A stretch of 64,000 nucleotides of DNA from Gp6-AA40 sp035263125. GTDB lineage: Bacteria; Acidobacteriota; Vicinamibacteria; Vicinamibacterales; UBA2999. A model generated the notes under the pieces. The model did no database searches. It saw nothing but the letters and a program-made list of their open reading frames with translations, and was not told the DNA's origin. The stretch covers positions 25,255 to 89,254 of the forward strand of contig DATFRP010000196.1 of NCBI GenBank assembly GCA_035263125.1, in the 5' to 3' direction. Within the stretch, counting starts at the first letter, position 1; each line of letters begins with the position of its first letter. Positions 25,741 to 35,500 of the stretch are shown here, one piece after another. The translations under genes were made by a program, and so were the position numbers.

Positions 25741-26756
25741 ACCGCTCTCCCTACGACGTCCTCTACGCCAACGCCGTGATGGACCTTCAGCGCTCGCACA
25801 GTCGCCTTCACACCACCGCGTTCGTACATCGAGGCGAGCATCTGCTCGACCCGCTCGACATCCTGCCGCGCAAGCACCGCGACCGATGGGCCGGCGCCCG
25901 ACAGGAACGCCCCGAGCACGGCGGGATCGTCGATCGCCAGAACCTCAGCGAGCATCGGCACCATCGACGCACGCGCCGATTGATGCCAGCGATCCTTGAC
26001 CGCCTCGCGGACGTGATGCCATTCGCTGTGCTGCAGCGCATGGACCAGCAGCAGCGCGCGCTGAAGATTGAAGATCGCGTCAGCGCGCGGTACCGCCGGA
26101 GGCAGTGCCGCTCGAGCCGTTGCCGTCGCGAGGCCGATCGCCGGCGTCGCCACGACCAGTCGCAGGTCCTCGGGCCACGACCATCGAATCGCGCGGGGAT
26201 GCTCCCCATCCACCTGTACGACCGACGTCAATCCGCCAAACAACGCCGGCGCCGCGTTGTCGGCGTGTCCTTCCATCGCCGTCGCGACCGCGAGCAGCAC
26301 CCCATCATCGAGCGCGCCATCATCGAGAGCGGCACCATCGCGCATCGCGCTCACTCGCTCGAACACGCGGAGGCCGGCCACCGTCGCCGCCGCGCTGCTG
26401 CCAAGACCCGCCGCCATCGGAATGTCGCTCGACACGTCGACGGACACGGTCGGCATTCGCGTCCCGGTGCGCTGGACCATCGCGTCAAACGCCCGCTCGA
26501 GTGCGTTCTGTCCTCGAACTGGCGGTGTGCTCTGAACGACGGTCAATCGACTACCGCCGTCATCGCGGACGTCGACGATCCGCGTCCGGAGGTACACCTG
26601 GACGGCGACACCAATCGTGTCGAAACCACCGCCCAGATTTGCCACTGACCCGGGAACGACGACGTCCGAGATCTTCGTCGCGTCCATCGCCGGGGCTGCA
26701 CCCGCCGGCTTGACCGGTTCGATCGCTGACAAACGAGTCACGTTTTCCCCGGTCAA
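25737..26756 (-). CDS. thrB: Homoserine kinase (GHMP family)
   Basis: 339 aa; the family-like part begins VVVPGSVANLGGGFDTIGVA (about residue 33), so an ATG at 26687 is a possible shorter start. The GHMP ATP loop is PMAAGLGSSAAATVAGL (about 114-130), and the C-terminal FLSGAGPSVAVLARQ is motif 3. It phosphorylates homoserine to O-phosphohomoserine for the adjacent threonine synthase. An internal low-complexity DGAALDDGALDDG insertion is unusual. It lies 140 bp downstream of hom across a spacer with a strong inverted repeat. Confidence 0.94.
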   Translation of the reverse strand: MTGENVTRLSAIEPVKPAGAAPAMDATKISDVVVPGSVANLGGGFDTIGVAVQVYLRTRIVDVRDDGGSRLTVVQSTPPVRGQNALERAFDAMVQRTGTRMPTVSVDVSSDIPMAAGLGSSAAATVAGLRVFERVSAMRDGAALDDGALDDGVLLAVATAMEGHADNAAPALFGGLTSVVQVDGEHPRAIRWSWPEDLRLVVATPAIGLATATARAALPPAVPRADAIFNLQRALLLVHALQHSEWHHVREAVKDRWHQSARASMVPMLAEVLAIDDPAVLGAFLSGAGPSVAVLARQDVERVEQMLASMYERGGVKATVRALKVHHGVGVEDVVGRAV

Positions 26757-26796
26757 GACGGCCCGCCCGCGCGGAGCACGGGCAAGAAATACTGCA

Positions 26797-26872
26797 ACCC
26801 TGGCGAGGCGGAGCCGAACCCCGACGCTCGAGGTCGGAAGCTTGCGGCCTGAGGCTCCGTCTCGCCAGGGTT
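26797..26872. repeat. Long inverted repeat between hom and thrB
   Basis: AACCCTGGCGAGGCGGAGCC at 26797-26816 is mirrored by GGCTCCGTCTCGCCAGGGTT at 26853-26872 (one mismatch), leaving a 36-nt loop. It shares the GCGAGGCGGAGC core with the hairpin at 61241-61284. It could be a dispersed repeat or an attenuator-like stem-loop inside the hom-thr operon; no T-run follows. Confidence 0.75.
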
Positions 26873-26896
26873 AAGTGACACGAAACAAAAACGATA

Positions 26897-28165
26897 TCAC
26901 GAATCAGCACCAACGAGCATCGGGAGCGCCAATGGGGCTTCGGCATGCCAGGTTGCACGCCCGATCTCGTCGAGGGCGGCCCCCAGCGCCACCTCTTCGC
27001 ACGGCTCGACTGTGATGACAAATGGAAGCCGGTCTTTGGGATAGCCCGGTTCCTGCAGCAGCGCATCGACATTCACATCCTGCTTGGCCAGGGCCGCTGC
27101 AATCGTGGCGAGAATGCCGGAACGGTCGTGCACGATGAAGCGCAGGTAATAGGGCATCGCCGCGGGAGCGACGATCGTGCCCGGACGCCACTGCTCTGTC
27201 TCGCTTGGCGCCCCTCCGGCCGTGAGGGCCAGAAGGTCGGAGACAACCGCGACCGCAGTCGCAGGGCCACCGGCACCCGCGCCGCTGAAGCTGCTCTCCC
27301 CACCGTACTTTCCGAAGATGCTGACGATGTTGTTGGCGCCTTCGTTACGACCGAAGGCCGAATGCTGGGGCACGAGCACCGGCCCGACCTTGGCGTAGAA
27401 CCCCGAATCACGCGTCTGCGCCTGCGAGACCTGTCGAATCGTGCAGCCCAGTCGACGCGCGTATTGAAAGTCGGCGCTCGAGATCGGTCGAATCGATCGC
27501 GTCGGAATCTCAGAAGCCTTCAAATGCCGATGAAACGCGATGCCCGCCAGCACCACCAGCTTTGCCGCGGCGTCATGCCCGTCGACGTCGGCACTTGGAT
27601 CGGCTTCGGCGTAACCGAGACGCTGCGCGTCGGCGAGCACGACATCCATCCCCTCGCCGGTCGACGACATGCGGCTCAGGATGTAGTTGCACGTTCCGTT
27701 GAGAATGCCGGCGACGCCGACCAGGCAGTCGCCCGATAGTCCTTCCCGTACTCCGTGAATCAGCGGCACACCGCCGCCGACGGCCGCCTCGAATCGCAAC
27801 TGCACGCCGCGTCTCGCGGCCGCGAGCAGCAGCTCGGGCGCGTGCGCCGCGAGGAGCATCTTGTTCGCGCTGACGACTGACGCCCCCTGCTCGATGGCGC
27901 GCGTGACCCATTGACGCGCGGGTTCGACACCGCCGACGACTTCGACCACGACATCCGGTCGCGCAGTGAGCACCTCATCGAAGTCCTCGGTCCAGACCAC
28001 GTCGGGCGTGAGCCAGCTCGCGCGCTTGCGCGAGACGCCGCGATTGAACACGTGCGTGAGACGCAATCGATCGGCGAGCTCCGGCCGTTCGACCAGGATT
28101 CGAGCCACTGAGGACCCGACGGTGCCGAACCCGAGGAGCGCAACGGTGAGAGGCTGACGAGGCAT
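26897..28165 (-). CDS. hom: Homoserine dehydrogenase with ACT domain
   Basis: 422 aa. The NAD(P)-binding GFGTVGSSVARIL is at residues 12-24. Catalytic and substrate regions are SANKMLLAAHA, FEAAVGGGVPLIHGVREGL, GILNGTCNYILSRM and GYAEADPSADVDGHDAAAKL (catalytic Asp and Lys). A C-terminal ACT domain begins at YYLRFIVHDRSGILATIAA (about 345), consistent with threonine feedback. It reduces aspartate semialdehyde to homoserine. It is the first gene of the minus-strand operon hom-thrB-thrC-met8-cobA-sir-peptidase. The start is divergent from the amidohydrolase gene with 45 bp between. Confidence 0.96.
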   Translation of the reverse strand: MPRQPLTVALLGFGTVGSSVARILVERPELADRLRLTHVFNRGVSRKRASWLTPDVVWTEDFDEVLTARPDVVVEVVGGVEPARQWVTRAIEQGASVVSANKMLLAAHAPELLLAAARRGVQLRFEAAVGGGVPLIHGVREGLSGDCLVGVAGILNGTCNYILSRMSSTGEGMDVVLADAQRLGYAEADPSADVDGHDAAAKLVVLAGIAFHRHLKASEIPTRSIRPISSADFQYARRLGCTIRQVSQAQTRDSGFYAKVGPVLVPQHSAFGRNEGANNIVSIFGKYGGESSFSGAGAGGPATAVAVVSDLLALTAGGAPSETEQWRPGTIVAPAAMPYYLRFIVHDRSGILATIAAALAKQDVNVDALLQEPGYPKDRLPFVITVEPCEEVALGAALDEIGRATWHAEAPLALPMLVGADS

Positions 28166-28210
28166 GGGCTCTACAGTTTATAAGGTGCCGGGCTGTGGAA
28201 GAATGAAAGG

Positions 28211-29137
28211 GTGACAGAGACGCCGTTCACCATCGGCATCATTCAGGACCACGCGACGGACAACGTTCCCGAGAACGTCGAGCGGGCCGAACGGCTGATT
28301 CGCGACGCGGTGGGTCGCGGGGCGCAGATCGTGTGCCTGAAGGAGCTGTTCAACGGCCCGTATTTCTGCAAGTCGCAGCAGAGTGATCGTTTCGACCTGT
28401 CCGAGCCGATTCCGGGGCCGACGACCGATGCCATGCAGCGCATTGCCCGCGAGCTCGAGATCGTCCTCGTGGTGCCGCTGTTCGAACGGCAGGCGCCCGG
28501 GGTGTATCGCAACTCCGCGGCCGTGATCGACGCCGACGGCTCGATCCTCGGCGTGTATCGGAAGATGCACATCCCGGACGATCCGCTGTTCTACGAGAAG
28601 TACTACTTCACGCCCGGAGAATCTGCCGCTGACGAACGCGCGACCGCGACCCGTCTGGATGCGGGCGGATTCACCGTGTGGAAGACGCGATACGCCACGA
28701 TCGGCGTCCTCATCTGCTGGGACCAGTGGTACCCCGAGGCCGCGCGGATTACGTCGCTGCTGGGCGCACAGGTGCTGTTCTATCCCACGGCGATCGGCTG
28801 GCATCCCGCGGAGAAGGACGAATGGGGTCAGGCGCAGGTCGATGCGTGGCGCACGATGCAGCGCGCACACGCCATCGCCAACGGCGTGTATGTCGCCTCG
28901 CCCAATCGCATTGGACACGAGCCCGAGCCGGGCACGAACGGTCTGACATTCTTCGGCCACTCGTTCATTGCGGATCCGTTCGGGCGGCTGGTGGCAGACG
29001 CAGGTGAATCGGAAGAAGTCCTCGTGGCTACGTGCGATCCTGCGTTGATCGAGAACGTGCGGCGCAACTGGCCGTTCCTGCGCGATCGTCGTGTCGATGC
29101 GTACGGTCCGATTCTGAACCGGTATTTGGGTTCATAG
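28211..29137 (+). CDS. aguB: N-carbamoylputrescine amidase (nitrilase superfamily)
   Basis: 308 aa from a GTG at 28211. The nitrilase Glu-Lys-Cys triad is in QIVCLKELFNGPYF (Glu region), GVYRKMHIPDDPLFYEKYYF (Lys) and IGVLICWDQWYPEAARI (Cys). The 'FYEKYYFTPG' and 'DQWYPEAAR' strings are typical of N-carbamoylputrescine amidases. It hydrolyses N-carbamoylputrescine to putrescine, CO2 and ammonia. The neighbouring agmatine deiminase supplies its substrate, supporting the call. Confidence 0.93.
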   Translation: MTETPFTIGIIQDHATDNVPENVERAERLIRDAVGRGAQIVCLKELFNGPYFCKSQQSDRFDLSEPIPGPTTDAMQRIARELEIVLVVPLFERQAPGVYRNSAAVIDADGSILGVYRKMHIPDDPLFYEKYYFTPGESAADERATATRLDAGGFTVWKTRYATIGVLICWDQWYPEAARITSLLGAQVLFYPTAIGWHPAEKDEWGQAQVDAWRTMQRAHAIANGVYVASPNRIGHEPEPGTNGLTFFGHSFIADPFGRLVADAGESEEVLVATCDPALIENVRRNWPFLRDRRVDAYGPILNRYLGS

Positions 29138-29387
29138 AATCGTTCTCCGCTTGTGTTGTTCATCGTGAGTCATTTCTCGCGGGTCCTGTCGCCGGGTCTC
29201 CCCGCCCGTCCTCGGCGCCAAGGGCACTGTCACGGGTACGAAAAGACGGATCACGGAGAAGGCGCCTGCGCGGCGGGCGGGGATGCCCCACCCGGCGCCA
29301 CCCGCTCGACGCGGCAACGAGCTTTTCAACCCACGCTCTCCAGACGAACGGATAAACACACTCTGTGCCTCCGTGCCGTGGTTCGTT

Positions 29388-30449
29388 GTGAGTGACGAAC
29401 CTTCGAACGCGCTTCGCATGCCCGCGGAGTGGGAGCGGCACCGCGCGACGTGGATTAGCTGGCCGCACCACGAGCCCGACTGGCCGGGCAAGCTTGGAGC
29501 GATCCCGTGGGTCTATGCCGAGATCGCGCGAGTGCTCGCTGACCACGAGCCGGTCGAGATTCTCTGTCACTCCAAGGACGTGCGCGCCTCGGCGCGTGCG
29601 GCGCTCGACGCCCACGGCGTGCGAGCGGATCGCATACGGCTGCACGTCGTGCCCACCGATCGGGTCTGGCTGCGCGATTCCGGGCCGATCGGTGTGATCG
29701 ACCTCGACGGTCGCGTTCAGCTGATTTCGTGGGCATTCAACGCGTGGGCGAAGTACGACAACTGGTCGCAGGATGCCGGTGTCGGCCGGGCAGTGGCAGC
29801 CATCACAGGGTTGCGCGTGATCGAGCCTCGCCGCGAAGACACCGACGAGCGCATCGTTCTCGAGGGTGGCGGGATCGAGGTCAATGGAGCCGGGTCGCTC
29901 CTGGTGACCGAAGAATGGCTCTTGAGCGGCACCCAGGTTCGCAATCCCGGAATGACGCGCGAGGACTACGAACGGATCTTCGCGCAGTGGCTCGGCGTCT
30001 CCCGAACGATCTGGCTCGGCGAGGGCTGTGTGGGCGACGACACACACGGCCACATCGACGACATCGCCCGTTTCGTCGACCGCGACACCATCGTTCTGGC
30101 GGTCGAACGCGATCCGCAGGATGACAATCACGCGCGATCAATGGACAACCTCCGACGACTCGAGCTGGCATCGTGTCAGCCCGGCCTCGCCCCGTTTCGC
30201 ATCGTCACACTCCCCTTCCCGCGCGCGGTGATGATGAAGGGCGAACGCCTGCCAGCAAGCTACGCGAACTTCTATATCGCCAACGGGGTCGTGATCGTGC
30301 CGACCTTCAACGACGCCAACGATCGCATGGCGCTCAACACGATCGCCGAGCTGATGCCTTCACGTCGCGTGGTGGGAATTCATGCAGTCGACCTGGTCTG
30401 GGGATTGGGCACGCTGCACTGTTTAACGCAACAAGAACCCGCAGTGTAG
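29388..30449 (+). CDS. aguA: Agmatine deiminase
   Basis: 353 aa from a GTG at 29388 (ATG 29418 is the alternative); the longer frame upstream is non-homologous. Features: PAEWERHRATWISWPHHEPD at the start, RVWLRDSGPIGVID, LEGGGIEVNGAGSLLVTEEW, LGEGCVGDDTHGHIDDIARF (catalytic His), and the catalytic Cys at about residue 345 in LGTLHCLTQQEP. It deiminates agmatine to N-carbamoylputrescine, the step before AguB. The 250 bp after aguB holds no gene. The stop codon TAG lies inside a dispersed repeat (30442-30476). Confidence 0.94.
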   Translation: MSDEPSNALRMPAEWERHRATWISWPHHEPDWPGKLGAIPWVYAEIARVLADHEPVEILCHSKDVRASARAALDAHGVRADRIRLHVVPTDRVWLRDSGPIGVIDLDGRVQLISWAFNAWAKYDNWSQDAGVGRAVAAITGLRVIEPRREDTDERIVLEGGGIEVNGAGSLLVTEEWLLSGTQVRNPGMTREDYERIFAQWLGVSRTIWLGEGCVGDDTHGHIDDIARFVDRDTIVLAVERDPQDDNHARSMDNLRRLELASCQPGLAPFRIVTLPFPRAVMMKGERLPASYANFYIANGVVIVPTFNDANDRMALNTIAELMPSRRVVGIHAVDLVWGLGTLHCLTQQEPAV

Positions 30450-30476
30450 GCCGGGCTTGTTCTATAAGCCCGGCGT
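30442..30476. repeat. CCGGGCTTGTTCT palindromic repeat, left copy
   Basis: A stem CCGGGCTT with AAGCCCGG preceded by CAGTGTAGG. It provides the TAG stop of the agmatine deiminase gene. An inverted copy lies at 30539-30573, so the pair faces inward across 62 bp. Confidence 0.85.
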
Positions 30477-30538
30477 CCCGATCGCTACGCGCTATCTGGT
30501 TGCGACCTTGGAGGCGTCACAAACGCCCGAGTAGCTGA

Positions 30539-30573
30539 ACGCCGGGCTTGAAGAACAAGCCCGGCCTACACTG
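30539..30573. repeat. CCGGGCTTGAAGAACAAGCCCGG palindromic repeat, right copy
   Basis: Reverse-complement relative of the left copy, ending CCTACACTG, 5 bp beyond the TonB receptor stop. Together the pair can form two short hairpins that could act as a bidirectional terminator for the converging genes. Confidence 0.85.
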
Positions 30574-30577
30574 TCCG

Positions 30578-32386
30578 TTAGCGCGTACCAACGGCGAGCG
30601 AAATCGCGACCGCTGCACCAGGCATCGCGACGCCGGCGACCTCCTGATAGTCCGCATCGAGCAAGTTGGTTCCATCGACGCGCACCTCGAACGTTCGAGA
30701 CAACTGTCTTGCGATACGCGTGTCGAGCAGCACGTAATCGAGCGTGCCGGCCGATCGCGAGCGGTACCGATATTCGACGCGCGGAGCGATGCGGAACGCA
30801 CCCGGCAGCGGCAGCGATGCCGCGGCCGTGAATGAGTGCGGCGCGTAGTCGAGCACGTACTTCGACAGCTGATCGACCGGCGCCGCATCGAGATTGAGCT
30901 CGGCGTACTCGGCCTGCACGAAGGCGCCTCCCGCAAAGCTTCTTCGCGCGCCAAATTCCACGCCGATCGTGTCGACGCGTCGGATGTTGTAGGTCATCCA
31001 GCGATCGGCGACGGTCGGCCGCAGCCAGTCGATCACGTTGCGATCGGCGCGACCGAAGAGCGTGGTCTGAATCGTCCAACCACCCGGCGCGAGGACATCG
31101 ACACCGCCTTCACCAGCCCACGCGGTTTCGGGGCCGACTTCAGGCCGCGCGAGATTCGCCGGATCCGAGTAGTAGCGCTCGGTGAACGTCGGCACCCGGA
31201 ACGCCCTCCCGGCGCTCGCGCGCAGACGAACGCGTGGAGCGGCCCACCATCCCACGCCGAGTGACGGACTCCACGATGTGCCGAACTCGTTGTAGCGATC
31301 GACACGAAGCGTGGCATCCGCTTGTACGCGTCGACCGAGCTCGCCACGCCATTCGCCGAACGCGCTGACGCGCGTCATCGCGTGATCGCCCAGATTGGTC
31401 GAGCGAATCCAGTCGCCTCCGCCCTCGAGGCCGACGGTCACCGTACCGTTGCTGCCAGCACGATGCGCGCCGCTCGCCCCCGCGAGGACCGCATGCGTGC
31501 GATGCAGGTTGTCTGACAACGCGGGGTTGAGCTCGTTGAAGATGAAGTGGTCGCCGTGTGTGCGATACGACGAGGTTCCGGTGATGCTCCACCCTGCGAC
31601 GTCGGCAAACCGGTGATCGGCGCTCACGAGTGTCTGATTCGTCCACTCACGCGAGGGGGCGTTGCCCCCGTAGAAATTGTTGGCGCCGAAACCTTTCCAG
31701 AGATACGAGACGGCCACACTCGATCGATCGCCGATCGACGTGCGCGATCGGACGATGCTCGTCTTGAAATCGCGATCGTCCATGAACCCGGACGATCGAT
31801 CCGCGGACACTGCCAGTGACTCGCGGAGCTGGCCGCGCTCGAAGCCGCCATCGGCGCGCCCGCTGACCAGACCGAAGCTGCCGCCCTGGACGACCAGCGA
31901 CGGCTCCTGCGTGCGCCTGGTCACGATGTTGATCGTGCCGCCGAAGGCATCTGCGCCGAAGAGCGACGAGTCGGGACCATAGAGGATCTCGATCCGCTCG
32001 ACCGCGTCGAGGGGCACGGGGATATCGCCATTGTGATGGCCCGACTGCGCATCGTTCAGTCGCACGCCGTCGACCAGCACCAGCATCTGTCCGAACGTCG
32101 CGCCGCGGACGGCAAAGTCGCTCTGGACCCCGCGGACCCCGCGCGCCCGCACGTCCACGGAGGCAGCCAGCCGCAACGCGTCGGCGATCGACTCGACCGG
32201 CAGGAGGGCGATCTGCTCACGCGTGATCACCGTCATCGTGCGCGTCACGCTCCCCAACTCCACGGGGCGCGCCGCCGCAGTCACGACGATCGTCTGGCGG
32301 AACCCCTCCTGCGCGCCCACCGGGGACGCCGCCAGGAGCAAGACCAGCACGCCCTGGATCAGCTCATGACTCCGAACCGTTCGCAT
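30578..32386 (-). CDS. BtuB-like TonB-dependent outer-membrane receptor
   Basis: 602 aa from the ATG at 32386, selected because a signal peptide (LIQGVLVLLLAASPVGAQ) follows at once; an upstream ATG adds a non-secretory leader. The Ton box is QTIVVTAA near residue 30. Plug domain: VITREQIALLPVESIADALR, GVRGVQSDFAVRGATFGQML, VDGVRLNDAQSGHHNGDIPV and VERIEILYGPDSSLFGADAF. A roughly 22-strand barrel follows. BtuB/cobalamin or metal-chelate uptake is the nearest family, but no cobalamin riboswitch is recognisable in the 195 bp upstream. It has no terminal Phe, unlike the two Oar-like receptors next door. Confidence 0.9.
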   Translation of the reverse strand: MRTVRSHELIQGVLVLLLAASPVGAQEGFRQTIVVTAAARPVELGSVTRTMTVITREQIALLPVESIADALRLAASVDVRARGVRGVQSDFAVRGATFGQMLVLVDGVRLNDAQSGHHNGDIPVPLDAVERIEILYGPDSSLFGADAFGGTINIVTRRTQEPSLVVQGGSFGLVSGRADGGFERGQLRESLAVSADRSSGFMDDRDFKTSIVRSRTSIGDRSSVAVSYLWKGFGANNFYGGNAPSREWTNQTLVSADHRFADVAGWSITGTSSYRTHGDHFIFNELNPALSDNLHRTHAVLAGASGAHRAGSNGTVTVGLEGGGDWIRSTNLGDHAMTRVSAFGEWRGELGRRVQADATLRVDRYNEFGTSWSPSLGVGWWAAPRVRLRASAGRAFRVPTFTERYYSDPANLARPEVGPETAWAGEGGVDVLAPGGWTIQTTLFGRADRNVIDWLRPTVADRWMTYNIRRVDTIGVEFGARRSFAGGAFVQAEYAELNLDAAPVDQLSKYVLDYAPHSFTAAASLPLPGAFRIAPRVEYRYRSRSAGTLDYVLLDTRIARQLSRTFEVRVDGTNLLDADYQEVAGVAMPGAAVAISLAVGTR

Positions 32387-32581
32387 CGACTCATGCCCTC
32401 CATTGATGCGCCTCGAGGTCTCTCCCGGAGGCCGCGCGCACAATTTTCCTTTTTTTTGACGGCTTCCGGCCGCGATATTGCGTGGGGAGGAGGCCCGAAA
32501 GCCCGTTGCGGAAAGGGCCGCCAGCGACTTATCATCCGCGGCGTCAGAGCGGGTCCGGCCAATTCTCTCAGGGAGGCAGGA

Positions 32582-35500
32582 ATGATGCGCGCACTAGCCA
32601 AAGGCGTGTTGACGTGTCTGTGTCTGGCCTTGTTGCCCGGCGCAGTCTACGCCCAGGCGACTATTCAGGGAGTCGTGAAGGATACGTCAGGCGCGGTATT
32701 GCCTGGCGTGACCGTTGAAGCATCGAGTCCGGTGCTCATTGAGAAAACGAGGTCGACCGTCACTGACGGTTCAGGCCAGTATCAGATCATCAACCTCCTG
32801 CCAGGGACCTACACCGTCACGTTCACGCTGAGCGGGTTCAACGTGTTCAAGCGTGACGGGATCGAACTGAACGGATCGTTCGTGGCGACGCTCAACGCCG
32901 ACATGAAGGTCGGCGCGATCGCTGAAACGATCACCGTCACCGGCCAGACACCGCTCGTCGATGTGCGCAGCGCTGCGGTGCAGAAGGTCGTCACGAAAGA
33001 GATCGTCGACACGGTGCCGACAGGTCGACTCGGCATCAACCTCGCCGCGCTGCAGCCGGGCATCATCCTCGGCGCTGGTGGCTCGGTCGGAGGCGCCAAC
33101 ACCAATTCGCTGACGTCTCAGGATGTGGGCGGCACTGCCGGCGACACGTTCACCGATCTCGCAATCCACGGCGGCAAGCCGGCGGAACAGCGGCAGACGA
33201 TCGGCGGCCTCTCTGCCGCGACCACAATTCGTTTCGGTGAATCACTGAGCAGCTCGCCCAGCTTCACCGCGATGCAGGAGATGTCGGTCAACACCTCCGG
33301 CGCTGACGCGTCGCTCGCGGGCGGAGGCGTTCAGATCAACTACGTGCCGCGCGACGGCGGCAACACGTTCAAAGGCCTGATGTTCTACTCGGGCGCCAGC
33401 GGCGCGATGCAGGGCACGAACTACACCACCGGCACGAGAGACGCGAGCGGCAATTGCACGCCGGCGGAGAGCATGTTCTGCCGCGGCCTGGTGACGCAAC
33501 CCGGTGCGCTGAAAACGGTCTACGACATCAATCCGGGATTCGGCGGTCCGATCTTGAAGGACAAACTGTGGTGGTTCGCGACTGCACGATGGACCAAGGC
33601 CGAGAACTACGTCCCGAACAACTATCCGAACAGGAACTTCGTGGTCGGACAAACCAACCCGACGCTCCTCAACACCGCCACGATGTCCTACGTTCCCGAG
33701 CAGTCGCAGCCGCTCTACACGACACTCGGCGGCGGCGGCTACTTCTGGGAACAGACGGCGCGGCTCTCGTGGCAGATGGACCAGAAGAACAAGTTCGGCT
33801 TCTACTACAACAACAAGAAACGGGAGTACACGAACGCCCTCAACGGTACCGCTCATGAAGCGTTGAACACGACGTACTTCTTCCCGTTCTCCGACAACCT
33901 GGTGCAGTGGTCGGCGCCACAGACCAACAGGCTCCTGCTCGAGGCCGGCTTCTGGCGTCACCAGGAAACGTGGGGAGGCCGCAGGGCTGCGACCGATATC
34001 GCGGACCCACTGGCCGTTGGCGTCACCGACAACAACCCGCAGTCGACCGTACCTGGGTACACCCAGTTGATCAACAACTATCACGGCCGCGTCGGCGCAA
34101 CCGATACACCGAGCCACAACCCGAACTACCGTGGCAACTTCGCGGCGTCGTACGTGACCGGCTCGCATTCGTTCAAGACCGGTATCGACTTGAACGGCGC
34201 GTTCCGATGGTCGAACAACTTGTCGGTGGTTCCATACAGCTACGTCGTGAGCACCTTGGCGAGCAATGGGGTCGGCGTCGGCATCCCCGTGCCGCAAAGC
34301 CTCTCGCTGCGCTCGGACGGCTGCACCGATCCGCTCGTGCGTCAGGTCAACGGCGGTCTCGTCGGAGGAGACACGACCATCCACGATTGCCCGACGCCTG
34401 CCCTCGGCTCGCCCAACAAGGTGACGAGCGAAGGCGGCATCTTCGCGCAGGACAAGTGGACGATCAATCGCCTGACGTTGAGCGGCGGCATCCGGATGGA
34501 CTGGTTCTTCTCGGAGAACCCGGCGTTCCATCTCGGGCCGTCGCTGCTGACGCCGCTTCGCAACTACGACGTGCCGAAGTTCAGCACGACGCGCTACAAG
34601 GACTGGACGCCGAAGGCGGCGATGGCCTACGACCTGTTTGGTGACGGCAAGACCGCGCTCAAGGTCAACGTCGGCAAGTACGTGCTGGGGCAGGCGCTGG
34701 TGCTGGGTGGTCTCGCGAGCCAGGCGGGCTACAACATCCAGCTGACATCGTCGCGAACCTGGATCGACAACAACAACAACTTCATTCCTGACTGCGATCT
34801 GACTCGTAACACCAACCAGGGGCCGGCACCAGGGCAGGAGCCGCAGATCGATACCTGTCTCGCGGCCGTTGGCCCGAACGCCAACTTCTACAGCAACACG
34901 CTCTTCCCCAACCTCGCGGTGCAGGACGATGCTCGGTACGGATGGGGCAAGCGTCCGTACAGCTGGGAGTTGTCGACGAGCGCGCAGCACGAAATCGGCC
35001 GCGGCGTGTCGGTGAACGGCGGCGTGTTCTGGCGCTGGTTCGGCAACTTCCTCGTGACCGACAATACGTCGGCGACGGTCGAAAACTTCACTGAGTTCTC
35101 GGTCAACCCGTCGGTGATTCCTACTGCTCCGTCCCAGTCCGGCGGTCAGCAGCTGCCGAGCGACATCAACACGGCTCACTTCTACAACCTCAACCCGGGC
35201 GTCCCCGTCACCAACCTGCAGGGGTTGTCAAAGACGATGTTCCCCGGCAGCAACGTGTATGACCACTGGTTCGGATTCGACCTCGGTCTGAATGCGCGGC
35301 TGCCACAGGGCATCATCTTCCAGGGCGGTCTCAGCACCGGTCATCAGACGACCGACTACTGCGACGTCCAGGATCCGGCAAAGGCTGGCACCAAGGCGCT
35401 CGTCGAAATGCTCGGCGCCTCGTCGCTCAATACCTGTCACATGGATCAGAACTGGTTGCCGCAGGTGAAGTTCCTCGGCTCGTACACCGTGCCGAAGATC

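Noticed and set aside
30442..30573. CRISPR-like or IS-like structure from inverted CCGGGCTT repeats
   Set aside because: Only two inverted copies, 62 bp apart, with no transposase or regular spacers; they fit a dispersed palindromic repeat.
32387..32581. Possible riboswitch before the BtuB-like receptor
   Set aside because: I looked for the cobalamin-box core and for glycine-type GGAGAG patterns on the minus strand. A GGGAGAGACC string occurs but without the partner motifs, so no call.
33242..35179. 645-aa open frame on the minus strand
   Set aside because: Antisense to Oar-like receptor A, a composition shadow only.
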